DNA of 54,301 bases from an uncultured Sulfitobacter sp. (lineage in GTDB: Bacteria; Pseudomonadota; Alphaproteobacteria; Rhodobacterales; Rhodobacteraceae): the NCBI GenBank assembly GCA_938003685.1, contig CALKXT010000087.1, forward strand, positions 1-54,301, written 5' to 3'. The notes beneath the pieces are model-generated. The model did no database searches, was not told the origin of the DNA, and was given only the letters and a program-made list of their open reading frames with translations. The position numbers and the translations under genes are program-made. Positions 1 through 9,292 of the stretch are shown piece by piece (position 1 is the first letter of the stretch; the number at the start of each line of letters is the position of its first letter).

Positions 1-102
1 AAGAACAGCGTCAGCTTTACGGGGGTGTAGGTTCTCATCGCCTTTTGTGAAGATCAAAATACGACAGCCACCCACCTTTCATAACTTCGCGCGCTCACCG
101 TA

Positions 103-2511
103 TCAGAAAGGTACGTCGTCACAGCCTGTCAGATAGCTCGACACAATCTTCTTGGTGCCGGCCTTTTCAAAGTCGACCTCAAGCTTATCACCCTCAATGC
201 CAATGATCGCACCATAGCCAAATTTCTGGTGAAACACCCGTTCGCCCATCACAAAACTGCTGACGGCAGTCATATCGATGGTCATGTTACGCGTTTCCTT
301 GGGTTGGCTCATCCCACGATCACCCGAGCGTGCCTGCAAGCGCTTCCAACCCGGTGAATTATAGACATTCGCCTCTGCCGCAGCTTCGTGCAGGGTACTT
401 TTGGGCATCGCCGCGCCAAAGCCACCACCATAGAGGCCCGGTGGGGTCAGGACCTCAACGTGATCTTCAGGCAATTCATCAATAAAGCGCGATGGCATTG
501 CGGATTGCCATTGGCCAAACACCATACGGTTACCAACAAAGGAAATCGTACATAATTCTTCGGCCCGCGTGATCCCGACATAAGCCAGACGCCGTTCTTC
601 TTCTAAACCCTTTTGGCCGCTTTCATCCATCGACCGTTGCGATGGGAACAACCCTTCTTCCCAACCGGGCAAAAACACCGCCGGGAATTCCAAACCCTTT
701 GAAGCGTGCAAGGTCATGATAGATACCTTTTCACCGTCGCCGCCCTTTTCATTATCCATGATCAGGCTGACATGTTCGAGGAACCCTTGCAGATTCTCAA
801 ATTGTTCCAGTGCCTTGACCAATTCCTTGAGGTTCTCAAGGCGTCCCGGTGCCTCTGGCGTTTTGTCATTCTGCCACATGCCCGTATAGCCAGATTCATC
901 CAAGATAATCTGGGCCAGTTCAACATGGCTTGTTTCAGGCGGGGCATATTCCAACCGCTCTGGCCCGTCATCAATCACATCGTCGCTTGCAACAGATTGC
1001 AGCGGCCCGCGCGTCATCGCGTGCCAACGGTCAATACCGTCAACCAACAACCGCAATTGCGCGCCGCCTTTGCCACCCAAACCGTCATGGGCCAGCAATA
1101 TCCGCGCGCCTTCCAACAGGTTGGTGCCATGATCACGCGCGGTCATTTGGATTTTCTGCTGCGCCTTATCCCCAAGGCCGCGTTTGGGCGTGTTCACAAT
1201 CCGCTCAAACGCTAAATCATCATCTGGGCTGGTCACAACGCGGAAATAGGCCATCGCATCACGGATTTCTTGGCGTTCGTAAAACCGCGGGCCGCCAATC
1301 ACGCGGTACGGCAGGCCAATGGTGAGAAACCGATCTTCAAACGCACGCATTTGGTGGCTGGCACGCACTAGAATTGCCATTTCATCCAGTGACACCGCGT
1401 CATTGCCCCGCGTACCACGCTGCATCGCCTCAATGTCATCGCCAATCCAACGGGCTTCTTCTTCGCCGTCCCAATGACCGATCAGGCGTACCTTGTCGCC
1501 CTCTTCGCGATCCGTCCACAACGTCTTGCCCAGCCGCCCCTCATTGCCCGCAATGATACCGGATGCCGCCGCCAAAATATGTGGCGTTGAGCGATAGTTC
1601 TGCTCCAACTTCACCACATGCGCGCCGGGGAAATCCGTTTCAAAACGCAGGATGTTGCCCACTTCGGCCCCGCGCCAGCCATAGATTGACTGATCATCAT
1701 CGCCCACACAACAGATGTTCTTGTGCCCCTGCGCGAGTAAGCGCAGCCACAAATATTGGGCCACGTTGGTATCTTGATATTCGTCGACCAGAATGTACTT
1801 AAACCAGCGCTGATATTGCTCCAACACATCCGGGTGGGTCTGAAAGATCGTGACCATATGCAGCAGCAAATCACCAAAATCGACAGCATTGAGTTCAATC
1901 AAACGGCGTTGATAATGGTCATAAATCTCGGTGCCGCGATGGTTATATAGCCCCGCATCCGCTGCCGGTACTTTTTCGGGTGTCAACGCGCGGTTTTTCC
2001 AACCATCAATGATCCCTGCCAGCATCCGCGCGGGCCAGCGTTTGTCGTCAATACTTTCGGCGCGGATCAACTGCTTTAACAACCGCAACTGATCATCGGT
2101 ATCCAGAATGGTAAAATTCGACTTTAGCCCGACCAATTCCGAATGGCGGCGAAGCAATTTCACACAGACCGCATGAAACGTCCCCATCCAACGCATGCCA
2201 TCGACCTGCTGGCCCATCATCTGTCCAACACGGTCTTTCATCTCGCGTGCGGCTTTGTTGGTAAAAGTCACGGCCAGCACTTCATTCTGGCGCGCCCGTC
2301 CGGTGTGCATCAAATGCACAATCCGCGCGGTTAATGCCTTGGTTTTACCCGTCCCAGCACCCGCCAACATCAGCACGGGGCCTTCCATCTGCTCAACGGC
2401 GGCACGTTGCGCGGGGTTTAACCCGTCCAGATACGGCTGTGGCCGCGCGGCCATCGCGCGGGCGGACAAGGAAGCGCCTTCAAAGGCGTCGGATTCATCA
2501 AAACTGCTCAT
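103..2511 (-). CDS. uvrD: ATP-dependent 3'-5' DNA helicase UvrD/PcrA
   Basis: Superfamily 1A helicase that unwinds DNA in nucleotide excision repair, mismatch repair and replication-fork rescue. The 802-residue protein has the expected order: Walker A GAGTGKT at residues 51-57, the Walker B/DEYQDT motif, the GDDDQSIYGWRGA motif III region, the LEQNYRS motif IV region, a late SKGLEFPAVF motif and VGITRAEE (motif VI). The C-terminal tail ends in a Tudor-like segment around HQKFGYGAIIGIEGDKLEVDF, as in PcrA/UvrD proteins that contact RNA polymerase. The start MSSFDESD gives an N-terminus about 30 residues before the helicase core. It is divergent from the hydroxyacid oxidase gene, with 133 bases between them. 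Length and motifs look complete, so it should be active. Confidence 0.96.
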   Translation of the reverse strand: MSSFDESDAFEGASLSARAMAARPQPYLDGLNPAQRAAVEQMEGPVLMLAGAGTGKTKALTARIVHLMHTGRARQNEVLAVTFTNKAAREMKDRVGQMMGQQVDGMRWMGTFHAVCVKLLRRHSELVGLKSNFTILDTDDQLRLLKQLIRAESIDDKRWPARMLAGIIDGWKNRALTPEKVPAADAGLYNHRGTEIYDHYQRRLIELNAVDFGDLLLHMVTIFQTHPDVLEQYQRWFKYILVDEYQDTNVAQYLWLRLLAQGHKNICCVGDDDQSIYGWRGAEVGNILRFETDFPGAHVVKLEQNYRSTPHILAAASGIIAGNEGRLGKTLWTDREEGDKVRLIGHWDGEEEARWIGDDIEAMQRGTRGNDAVSLDEMAILVRASHQMRAFEDRFLTIGLPYRVIGGPRFYERQEIRDAMAYFRVVTSPDDDLAFERIVNTPKRGLGDKAQQKIQMTARDHGTNLLEGARILLAHDGLGGKGGAQLRLLVDGIDRWHAMTRGPLQSVASDDVIDDGPERLEYAPPETSHVELAQIILDESGYTGMWQNDKTPEAPGRLENLKELVKALEQFENLQGFLEHVSLIMDNEKGGDGEKVSIMTLHASKGLEFPAVFLPGWEEGLFPSQRSMDESGQKGLEEERRLAYVGITRAEELCTISFVGNRMVFGQWQSAMPSRFIDELPEDHVEVLTPPGLYGGGFGAAMPKSTLHEAAAEANVYNSPGWKRLQARSGDRGMSQPKETRNMTIDMTAVSSFVMGERVFHQKFGYGAIIGIEGDKLEVDFEKAGTKKIVSSYLTGCDDVPF

Positions 2512-2644
2512 GGCGCATAACCTAACCGCAATCTGCCAACAGGAAAACCCATGTTCTTGGGATGTTCCGCCATTTCATTGTTCTTTAAATACACATCTTT
2601 AACAGCAGCTGGACAATCCGCGACCCATCCGCACAAATACGCAG

Positions 2645-3784
2645 ATGGACCTGCACGCAACGTACCCCGCCCTATCAGACCTGCGCGCCCGCGCGCAAAA
2701 ACGTATTCCGAAATTTGTCTGGGAATATCTGGACAGTGCAACAGGGTCAGAGGCTACAAAACACCGCAACCGTGCAAGTCTGGATCGTGTTGGCCTGATG
2801 CCCTCCATTCTTCACGGCGAATTCACCCCAGATTTAACAACCTCCCTTTTTGGTGCCAACCTGCCGCTGCCCTTTGGCATAGCCCCGATTGGAATGTCCG
2901 GGTTGATCTGGCCGGACGCCGAAGGCCACCTGGCCCGTGCAGCCGCACGCGCAAATATTCCCTATAGCCTGTCCACCGTCGCCACCCAAAGCCCTGAAGA
3001 TGTTGCACCGCATCTTGGGGAACATGCGTGGTTCCAGATGTATCCACCACGCGATCCTGAAATTCGCACCGACATGCTGAACCGGGCGCGCGCTGCTGGG
3101 TTTAAAACGCTGATCCTAACTGTTGATGTCCCTGTCGCCAGTCGGCGCGAACGCCAAACCCGATCGGGCCTAACCAGCCCCCCCAAACTGACCCCGCGTT
3201 TGTTGGCACAGATCGCGCAACGCCCGGCTTGGGCGCTGGGGATGGCCAAACGCGGCATGCCGCATATGCGCATGCTGGATAAATACAGCGACGCCAAAAC
3301 AACCGGCATGTCACCCACGGCCCACATCGGCTATCTGCTGCGCACCGCGCCCGATTGGGATTATGTCTCGTGGCTGCGCGATGCATGGGATGGGCCCTTT
3401 ATCATCAAAGGTATTTTGCGTGACACAGATGCACAGCGGTTGGAAAAGGTTGGCGTTGATGCGATTTGGGTTTCAAACCACGCAGGCCGCCAGTTTGATG
3501 CAGCCCCCGCCTCCATAGACGCGCTTCCAAAAGTCCGCGCTGCAACCACCCTTCCGATCATCTTTGACAGCGGTGTAGAATCCGGCCTAGACATCTTGCG
3601 TGCCCTGTCATTGGGCGCGGATTTCGTGATGCTGGGCCGGGCGTTTCACATGGCTCTGGCGGCCCTTGGCCCTGAGGGAATTGATCACCTTATCGACGTT
3701 CTGAGCAAAGATTTGATCGCAAACATGGGGCAATTGGGTGCGCGTGATCTCAAGCGTCTACCGATACCCTTTCAACTTACGTAA
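2645..3784 (+). CDS. FMN-dependent alpha-hydroxyacid oxidase/dehydrogenase (LldD-like)
   Basis: A 379-residue member of the FMN-dependent alpha-hydroxyacid dehydrogenase family (lactate dehydrogenase LldD, glycolate oxidase, mandelate dehydrogenase). These are TIM-barrel enzymes that oxidise 2-hydroxyacids to 2-oxoacids. Visible marks are the N-terminal region with FVWEYLDSATGSE, the PIGMSGLIWPDAE flavin-loop segment, the phosphate-binding FDSGVESGLDILRAL region, and SNHAGRQFD carrying the expected catalytic His. Most relatives have SNHGGRQLD, so the Gly-to-Ala change beside the His is a minor deviation. The substrate cannot be read from sequence; L-lactate is a reasonable guess because pyruvate carboxylase follows 170 bases downstream, but no operon link is visible. 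Confidence 0.88.
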   Translation: MDLHATYPALSDLRARAQKRIPKFVWEYLDSATGSEATKHRNRASLDRVGLMPSILHGEFTPDLTTSLFGANLPLPFGIAPIGMSGLIWPDAEGHLARAAARANIPYSLSTVATQSPEDVAPHLGEHAWFQMYPPRDPEIRTDMLNRARAAGFKTLILTVDVPVASRRERQTRSGLTSPPKLTPRLLAQIAQRPAWALGMAKRGMPHMRMLDKYSDAKTTGMSPTAHIGYLLRTAPDWDYVSWLRDAWDGPFIIKGILRDTDAQRLEKVGVDAIWVSNHAGRQFDAAPASIDALPKVRAATTLPIIFDSGVESGLDILRALSLGADFVMLGRAFHMALAALGPEGIDHLIDVLSKDLIANMGQLGARDLKRLPIPFQLT

Positions 3785-3954
3785 CATTTTGATCACCTGG
3801 CGCAATATTAATTCAATACAGTAGTGATTTCAGCAATACTTTCGCCATCCAGATGAAACCTTACAGAATTGTTACAAACAACAGTCTCAGCTATTGCGCT
3901 GCATCGCAGCATCCCTAAAGTGCCGCTACGTCCACTCGTACAAGGATCACAACC

Positions 3955-6900
3955 ATGACCGACTTCACCAAAATTCTGATCGCCAACCGCGGCGAAATTG
4001 CCATCCGCATCATGCGTGCCGCAAATGAGATGGGGAAAAAGACGGTCGCAATCTATGCCGAAGAGGACAAGTTAGGATTGCATCGGTTTAAGGCGGACGA
4101 AGCCTACCGCATTGGCGAAGGCATGGGGCCCGTTGCCGCCTATCTGAGTATTGATGAAATCATCCGCGTCGCCAAAGCTAGTGGCGCAGATGCCATTCAT
4201 CCGGGTTATGGCTTGCTGTCAGAAAACCCTGAATTTGTGGATGCGTGCGAACAGAACGGCATCACCTTTATCGGTCCACGCGCCGAAACCATGCGTGCAC
4301 TTGGCGACAAAGCATCAGCGCGCCGTGTTGCGATGGCCGCAGGCGTGCCTGTGATCCCCGCCACCGAAGTGCTGGGCGATGATATGGCTACGATCAAGAA
4401 GGAAGCGGGTGACGTTGGTTACCCTCTGATGCTCAAGGCGTCATGGGGTGGTGGTGGCCGCGGTATGCGCCCGATCCACAATGAAAAAGAACTGCCCGAA
4501 AAGGTCATGGAAGGTCGCCGCGAGGCCGAGGCCGCTTTTGGCAATGGCGAAGGTTATCTGGAAAAGATGATCATCCGCGCCCGCCATGTTGAAGTTCAGA
4601 TTTTGGGTGACAAACATGGTGAGATTTATCACCTGTTTGAACGCGATTGTTCCGTTCAGCGCCGCAATCAAAAGGTCGTGGAACGCGCCCCTGCCCCGTA
4701 CCTTAGCGAAGAACAGCGCGTTGAAATCTGCGAGTTGGGCCGCAAAATCTGTGCGCACGTGAATTACGAATGTGCGGGCACTGTCGAATTCCTGATGGAT
4801 ATGGACGACGGCAAATTCTATTTCATCGAAGTGAACCCGCGTGTGCAGGTCGAACACACCGTCACCGAAGAAGTCACCGGTATCGATATTGTACGTGCGC
4901 AAATCCTAATTGCTGAGGGCAAATCACTGGCTGACGCAACTGGGATGGCGGCACAATCAGACATCAAACTGAACGGTCACGCGCTCCAAACCCGTGTGAC
5001 AACTGAGGACCCCCTCAACAACTTTATCCCCGATTATGGCCGTATCACTGCGTACCGCTCCGCTACGGGTCTCGGTATTCGCCTTGATGGCGGGACGGCC
5101 TATGCAGGCGGGGTGATTACCCGTTATTATGACTCACTACTCACCAAAGTTACCGCCAAGGCACCGACCCCTGAAATGGCGATTGCACGAATGGACCGCG
5201 CCTTGCGTGAATTCCGGGTGCGTGGGGTCAGCACCAACATCGCTTTTGTTGAGAACCTGCTCAAGCATCCGACGTTCCTAAACAACGAATACCACACCAA
5301 ATTCATCGACGAGACGCCCGAGTTGTTTCAGTTCAAAAAACGCCGGGACCGTGCGACCAAGGTGCTGACTTACATCGCTGACATCACCGTGAACGGGCAT
5401 CCTGAGACCAAAGACCACGCACGCCCACCAGCGCATGTGCGTGATCCTAAACCACCCGTCGCACGCACAGAGCCGCAGATGGGCACACGCAATCTACTGG
5501 AACAAAAAGGCCCCGAAGCTGTGGCTGATTGGATGAAGCAACAACGCCAATTACTGATCACCGACACCACCATGCGCGACGGGCATCAAAGCCTTTTGGC
5601 CACACGGATGCGCAGCCATGACATGATAAAAGTCGCGCCTGCTTATGCTGCTAACCTGCCGCAATTGTTCTCTATGGAATGTTGGGGCGGTGCGACGTTT
5701 GATGTGGCTTACCGCTTCTTGCAGGAATGTCCATGGCAACGTCTGCGCGATTTACGCGCGGCCCTACCAAACGTGATGACACAGATGTTGCTGCGCGCCT
5801 CAAACGGCGTTGGCTATACCAACTACCCCGACAATGTGGTGCAGAAATTTGTCGCCACAGCCGCGAACACGGGCGTCGACGTGTTCCGTGTCTTTGACAG
5901 CCTGAACTGGGTCGAAAACATGCGCGTTGCGATGGATGCGGTGATTGAGGCGAACAAAATCTGCGAAGGCACGATCTGTTACACAGGTGATATCTTTGAC
6001 CCTGAGCGTGCCAAATATGATCTGAAATACTACGTCGCAATGGGCCAAGAGTTGAAAGCCGCAGGCGCGCATGTCCTGGGCCTCAAGGACATGGCCGGAT
6101 TGCTGAAACCCGCCCAAGCCCGCGTGTTGGTCAAGGCACTAAAATCCGAGGTTGGCTTGCCAATCCACTTCCACACCCATGATACGGCGGGCAGCGCCTG
6201 CGCGACCATCCTCGCCGCCTCTGAGGCTGGGGTAGATGCCGTAGATTGCGCCATGGATGCGTTCAGCGGCAACACCTCCCAAGCGACCCTTGGCACGGTC
6301 GTTGAATCGCTGCGCCACACCGACCGCGACACTGGTCTGGATATGAAAGCCGTGCGCGAAATTTCCGACTATTGGGAAGACGTCCGTGGCCAATACGCGG
6401 CCTTTGAGACGGGCATGCAAGCACCGTCTTCAGAAGTCTACCTGCACGAAATGCCCGGCGGCCAGTTCACCAACCTCAAGGCGCAGGCATCCTCGTTGGG
6501 CCTTGATGATCGCTGGCCCGAGGTCGCGCGCACCTATGCAGATGTGAACCAAATGTTCGGTGATATCGTCAAGGTGACACCGTCCTCAAAGGTGGTGGGC
6601 GACATGGCCCTGATGATGGTGTCCCAAGGATTAACCCGCGCGCAGGTCGAAGACCCGGACACCGATGTGTCCTTCCCTGACAGCGTCATCGACATGATGC
6701 GCGGCAATCTCGGCCAACCTCCGGGCGGTTTTCCTGATGGGATCGTCAACAAGGTTTTGAAAGGCGAAAAGCCGAACCTTGAACGCCCCGGCAAACACCT
6801 ACCCCCTGTTGATCTGGAAGCAACACGCGCAGAGCTATCCAAAGAACTTGAGGGCATGGAAATCGACGACGAAGATCTATGCGGCTACCTGATGTATCCC

Positions 6901-7395
6901 AAAGTCTTTCTCGACTACATGGGCCGCCACCGCCAATACGGCCCCGTACGGACACTGCCCACGCAGACGTTTTTCTATGGCATGGAACCCTCTGAAGAAA
7001 TCTCGGCCGAGATTGACCCCGGTAAGACCTTGGAAATTCGGATGCAGGCATCATCAGAAACCAACGAGGATGGCGAAGTCAAAGTGTTCTTTGAACTCAA
7101 CGGCCAACCCCGCGTGATCCGCGCGCCCAACCGTCTGGTCACCGCCGCCACCGCAAAACGTCCCAAGGCTGAGGCAGGCAACGACAACCACATCGGCGCA
7201 CCAATGCCGGGCGTTGTGGCATCCGTTGGTGCGGTTGTGGGCCAAGAAGTACACGCAGGTGATTTGTTGCTGACGATTGAGGCGATGAAGATGGAAACGG
7301 GTATTCACGCAGAGCGCGACGCGGTGGTGAAGGCCGTACATGTGAGCGCGGGATCGCAGATTGATGCCAAGGATTTGCTGGTGGAGTTGGAGTGA
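3955..7395 (+). CDS. pyc: Pyruvate carboxylase, biotin-dependent, single-chain
   Basis: Carboxylates pyruvate to oxaloacetate with ATP and bicarbonate, the anaplerotic entry to the TCA cycle. At 1146 residues it is a full single-polypeptide enzyme. Order: biotin carboxylase (about 1-450, with the ATP-grasp glycine loop WGGGGRGM and EVNPRVQVEHTVTE), carboxyltransferase (about 535-810, with TTMRDGHQSLLATR and the metal-binding HFHTHDT), the allosteric/PC tetramerisation region, and a C-terminal biotinyl domain with EAMKMET, where Lys1112 is the biotinylation site. The leader of 170 bases has no recognised regulator site. The stop codon overlaps a possible GTG start of the following unknown gene, so the downstream module may ride on pyc transcription. 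Confidence 0.98.
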   Translation: MTDFTKILIANRGEIAIRIMRAANEMGKKTVAIYAEEDKLGLHRFKADEAYRIGEGMGPVAAYLSIDEIIRVAKASGADAIHPGYGLLSENPEFVDACEQNGITFIGPRAETMRALGDKASARRVAMAAGVPVIPATEVLGDDMATIKKEAGDVGYPLMLKASWGGGGRGMRPIHNEKELPEKVMEGRREAEAAFGNGEGYLEKMIIRARHVEVQILGDKHGEIYHLFERDCSVQRRNQKVVERAPAPYLSEEQRVEICELGRKICAHVNYECAGTVEFLMDMDDGKFYFIEVNPRVQVEHTVTEEVTGIDIVRAQILIAEGKSLADATGMAAQSDIKLNGHALQTRVTTEDPLNNFIPDYGRITAYRSATGLGIRLDGGTAYAGGVITRYYDSLLTKVTAKAPTPEMAIARMDRALREFRVRGVSTNIAFVENLLKHPTFLNNEYHTKFIDETPELFQFKKRRDRATKVLTYIADITVNGHPETKDHARPPAHVRDPKPPVARTEPQMGTRNLLEQKGPEAVADWMKQQRQLLITDTTMRDGHQSLLATRMRSHDMIKVAPAYAANLPQLFSMECWGGATFDVAYRFLQECPWQRLRDLRAALPNVMTQMLLRASNGVGYTNYPDNVVQKFVATAANTGVDVFRVFDSLNWVENMRVAMDAVIEANKICEGTICYTGDIFDPERAKYDLKYYVAMGQELKAAGAHVLGLKDMAGLLKPAQARVLVKALKSEVGLPIHFHTHDTAGSACATILAASEAGVDAVDCAMDAFSGNTSQATLGTVVESLRHTDRDTGLDMKAVREISDYWEDVRGQYAAFETGMQAPSSEVYLHEMPGGQFTNLKAQASSLGLDDRWPEVARTYADVNQMFGDIVKVTPSSKVVGDMALMMVSQGLTRAQVEDPDTDVSFPDSVIDMMRGNLGQPPGGFPDGIVNKVLKGEKPNLERPGKHLPPVDLEATRAELSKELEGMEIDDEDLCGYLMYPKVFLDYMGRHRQYGPVRTLPTQTFFYGMEPSEEISAEIDPGKTLEIRMQASSETNEDGEVKVFFELNGQPRVIRAPNRLVTAATAKRPKAEAGNDNHIGAPMPGVVASVGAVVGQEVHAGDLLLTIEAMKMETGIHAERDAVVKAVHVSAGSQIDAKDLLVELE

Positions 7396-8111
7396 AGGGA
7401 AAGGAAGCTTCAGAATTGCCGAAGCAAAAACCAATCATGCATCCCTCAGTTTACCGCAATAAGGAGCGCAAGCGAACTCAAGTATTCTTCCAAGAACTCA
7501 CGCAAGCGCAGAAACTTCTTACATCAATCTCAGCGCGTATCATGCAGATTTCCAACCGTAAGGCTAACGTGGCGATGGGAGCTGCAACAAACGCACTTGT
7601 CGGCAGTGGCTTTGCCAGTGGCATGATGGCCTTGATCGCTTCGTTCGGAACAGCCAGCACAGGTACGGCATTAGCAGGGCTGTCTGGCGCTGCAAAAACC
7701 ACAGCAACGCTTTATTGGATAGGCGGAGCAATCGGGGGCGGCGTCGCTGCCGGCACATTAGTCGTTGGCGCGGGCGCGGTGGGGGCCGGAATATACGGCT
7801 CACTCAAAGTACGCCGTGCTTTAATCGGGCATTCTCGAAGGGCAGACGACCTATCTGAACATGAGCGCTTGATACTTCAGGCGACCCACTCCCTAGTCTC
7901 AGCGATCACGGCTACATTGAACAGCAATGCCGAGGTCACAAAAAAGGAGGTGGCTATCTTTTCTAGAGTGGGCATCACGCCTCTTGTGAACGAAATCAAT
8001 CTAGCCCTAAAGAACCGCTGCTTTGACGATTTAAATCACTATAATCGCGCCCTTCTGCGTGGGGATTTACACAACATGAAATCGTTGCAAGATAAGTTGG
8101 AAAACGAATGA
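7392..8111 (+). CDS. Unknown protein with glycine-rich membrane region (first gene of a two-gene module)
   Basis: Not recognised as a named family. The 239-residue product has a basic, polar N-terminus (1-56), a long Gly/Ala-rich hydrophobic block (about 57-138) able to form two or three membrane segments of glycine-zipper type, and a soluble C-terminal helical domain (about 150-239). The block contains GTALAGLSGAAKTTAT followed by GGAIGGG, which resembles a Gly/Ala membrane motif I remember from various uncharacterised bacterial proteins; that is recollection, not a search result. The start chosen is GTG, overlapping the pyc stop, with GGAG five bases upstream. An ATG at 7437 would remove 15 residues and has no close ribosome site. 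It overlaps the next gene by ATGA, so the two are translationally coupled. Confidence 0.7.
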   Translation: MKGKEASELPKQKPIMHPSVYRNKERKRTQVFFQELTQAQKLLTSISARIMQISNRKANVAMGAATNALVGSGFASGMMALIASFGTASTGTALAGLSGAAKTTATLYWIGGAIGGGVAAGTLVVGAGAVGAGIYGSLKVRRALIGHSRRADDLSEHERLILQATHSLVSAITATLNSNAEVTKKEVAIFSRVGITPLVNEINLALKNRCFDDLNHYNRALLRGDLHNMKSLQDKLENE

Positions 8112-8836
8112 TACGCCGTAGTGCCGCCGTTAGTATCGCAGTTACATTTCAATACCTTGCGTCAGGTCAAGTTTCGAATTGGACGCCTGATCAGGAATTG
8201 GTTTTGCAAGCCCTACGAAGGTCAAAAACCTCATTAAATCAGGCACCTGATCAAGAACTTAGTGAATACGTGCAAGATTTATCACCCCTACAGATAGGTG
8301 GCGTCATCTCAAATGTGAAAGGCATTTTCCATGAGATGCTGGTTGAGAAAACTGAAAACATAGACGGTGATCTAGTCTCGGCTCAGCTGTTCGAAGAAAC
8401 CAACCACCCGGGTGCGGACATAGAATTCCTAGTCGACGGCAACGTAATTTACGAAGTGCAATTGAAGGCTGTTCAAGACCCCGCAGCAATTTTAGACCAT
8501 TTCTCAAAATATCCTGAAATTGATGTCATGGCTACGTCTGAAGTTTTTATGAAAATGGGTGATACTTTCGAAGGCAGGCTTTTCAATTCCGAAATCAGCA
8601 ACAACGAGATATCACAGACAACCCGCGAAACCTTTGAAGAATTGGCTGGTGAAGACTTGGGCGAATTGCTTCAAGATGGCTTAATCACATCAATATTGGT
8701 GGGGGGCGCACTCTCAGCAAAGGCTGTACTTTCGGGACAGCAGGAAGATGCAAAAACGGTACGCTCATTTCTAGAGATGGGAGGCGTTAGCGTTGGGACG
8801 GCTCTAGCAATAGACACACTTTTGAATTTGGTTTGA
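8108..8836 (+). CDS. Unknown protein, putative PD-(D/E)XK-like nuclease domain plus hydrophobic C-terminus
   Basis: Not recognised as a named family. In the 242-residue product the segment from about 65 to 150 looks like a restriction-endonuclease fold: a helix with FHEMLVEK (Glu76), then PGADIEF (Asp104) on a predicted strand, then YEVQLKAV (Glu116, Gln118, Lys120) on the next strand. Spacing and order match the D...(E/Q)XK active-site pattern. The C-terminus has two short Gly/Ala-rich hydrophobic stretches (about 191-210 and 224-242) that could insert in or lie on a membrane, echoing the partner gene. The start overlaps the previous gene by ATGA. Sampled lines (8581-8700) are 42-43% G+C against 62% in a pyc line, suggesting acquisition. 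A nuclease effector is an inference; a structural PD-(D/E)XK relative without catalysis is possible. Confidence 0.68.
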   Translation: MIRRSAAVSIAVTFQYLASGQVSNWTPDQELVLQALRRSKTSLNQAPDQELSEYVQDLSPLQIGGVISNVKGIFHEMLVEKTENIDGDLVSAQLFEETNHPGADIEFLVDGNVIYEVQLKAVQDPAAILDHFSKYPEIDVMATSEVFMKMGDTFEGRLFNSEISNNEISQTTRETFEELAGEDLGELLQDGLITSILVGGALSAKAVLSGQQEDAKTVRSFLEMGGVSVGTALAIDTLLNLV

Positions 8837-8841
8837 TAGCT

Positions 8842-9216
8842 ATGCACCTCTCCGCCCTCACCCTCATCGTCCCCGAATACGACCAAGCCATCGCGTATTA
8901 CTGCGATGTCATGGGGTTCACCCTGAGCGAAGACATCGACCAAGGTCGCAAGCGCTGGGTCCGGGTCACGCCGCCCGGTGGGGGCACAGGGTTCATCCTT
9001 GCGCGTGCGGATGATGATGCGCAGGTCGCGGCAGTGGGCAATCAAGGCGCGGGGCGGGTTTGGCTGTTCCTGCAAACGGACAATTTTGCGGCAGATCACG
9101 CGCGCCTCACCGCCGCTGGTGTGTATTTCGAAGAAGAGCCACGCCATGAACCTTATGGCACGGTGGCGGTATTTCGCGACACATTCGGCAATCGCTGGGA
9201 TCTGATCGGAAAATAA
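8842..9216 (+). CDS. VOC-family (glyoxalase/bleomycin-resistance fold) protein
   Basis: A 124-residue single-domain vicinal oxygen chelate protein. It starts with the typical first strand LSALTLIVPEYDQAIAYYCDVMGF and ends with AVFRDTFGNRWDLIG, the usual terminal metal-site strand. Paired beta-alpha-beta-beta-beta units fit the length. Members include glyoxalase I, dioxygenases and drug-binding proteins; no residue here decides among them. The ATG at 8842 is preferred over the in-frame TTG at 8833, which overlaps the preceding stop codon and would add only three residues. It follows the unknown two-gene module closely, but composition returns to that of the housekeeping genes here, so it is probably resident. 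Confidence 0.85.
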   Translation: MHLSALTLIVPEYDQAIAYYCDVMGFTLSEDIDQGRKRWVRVTPPGGGTGFILARADDDAQVAAVGNQGAGRVWLFLQTDNFAADHARLTAAGVYFEEEPRHEPYGTVAVFRDTFGNRWDLIGK

Positions 9217-9292
9217 CTTCCCTACCGCAAGTTCTGGCCCTGCTCCACGTTGTCACATTGCCTTCACCCAAATCCCACCTATCCTACACACC

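Noticed and set aside
1-102. Possible gene end or promoter in the first 102 bases
   Set aside because: No frame with recognisable sequence and no convincing promoter or terminator; left unassigned.
3785-3954. Riboswitch or operator in the pyc leader
   Set aside because: Short inverted TGC/GCA stretches exist, but no pattern matching a known class and no terminator stem with a T-run.
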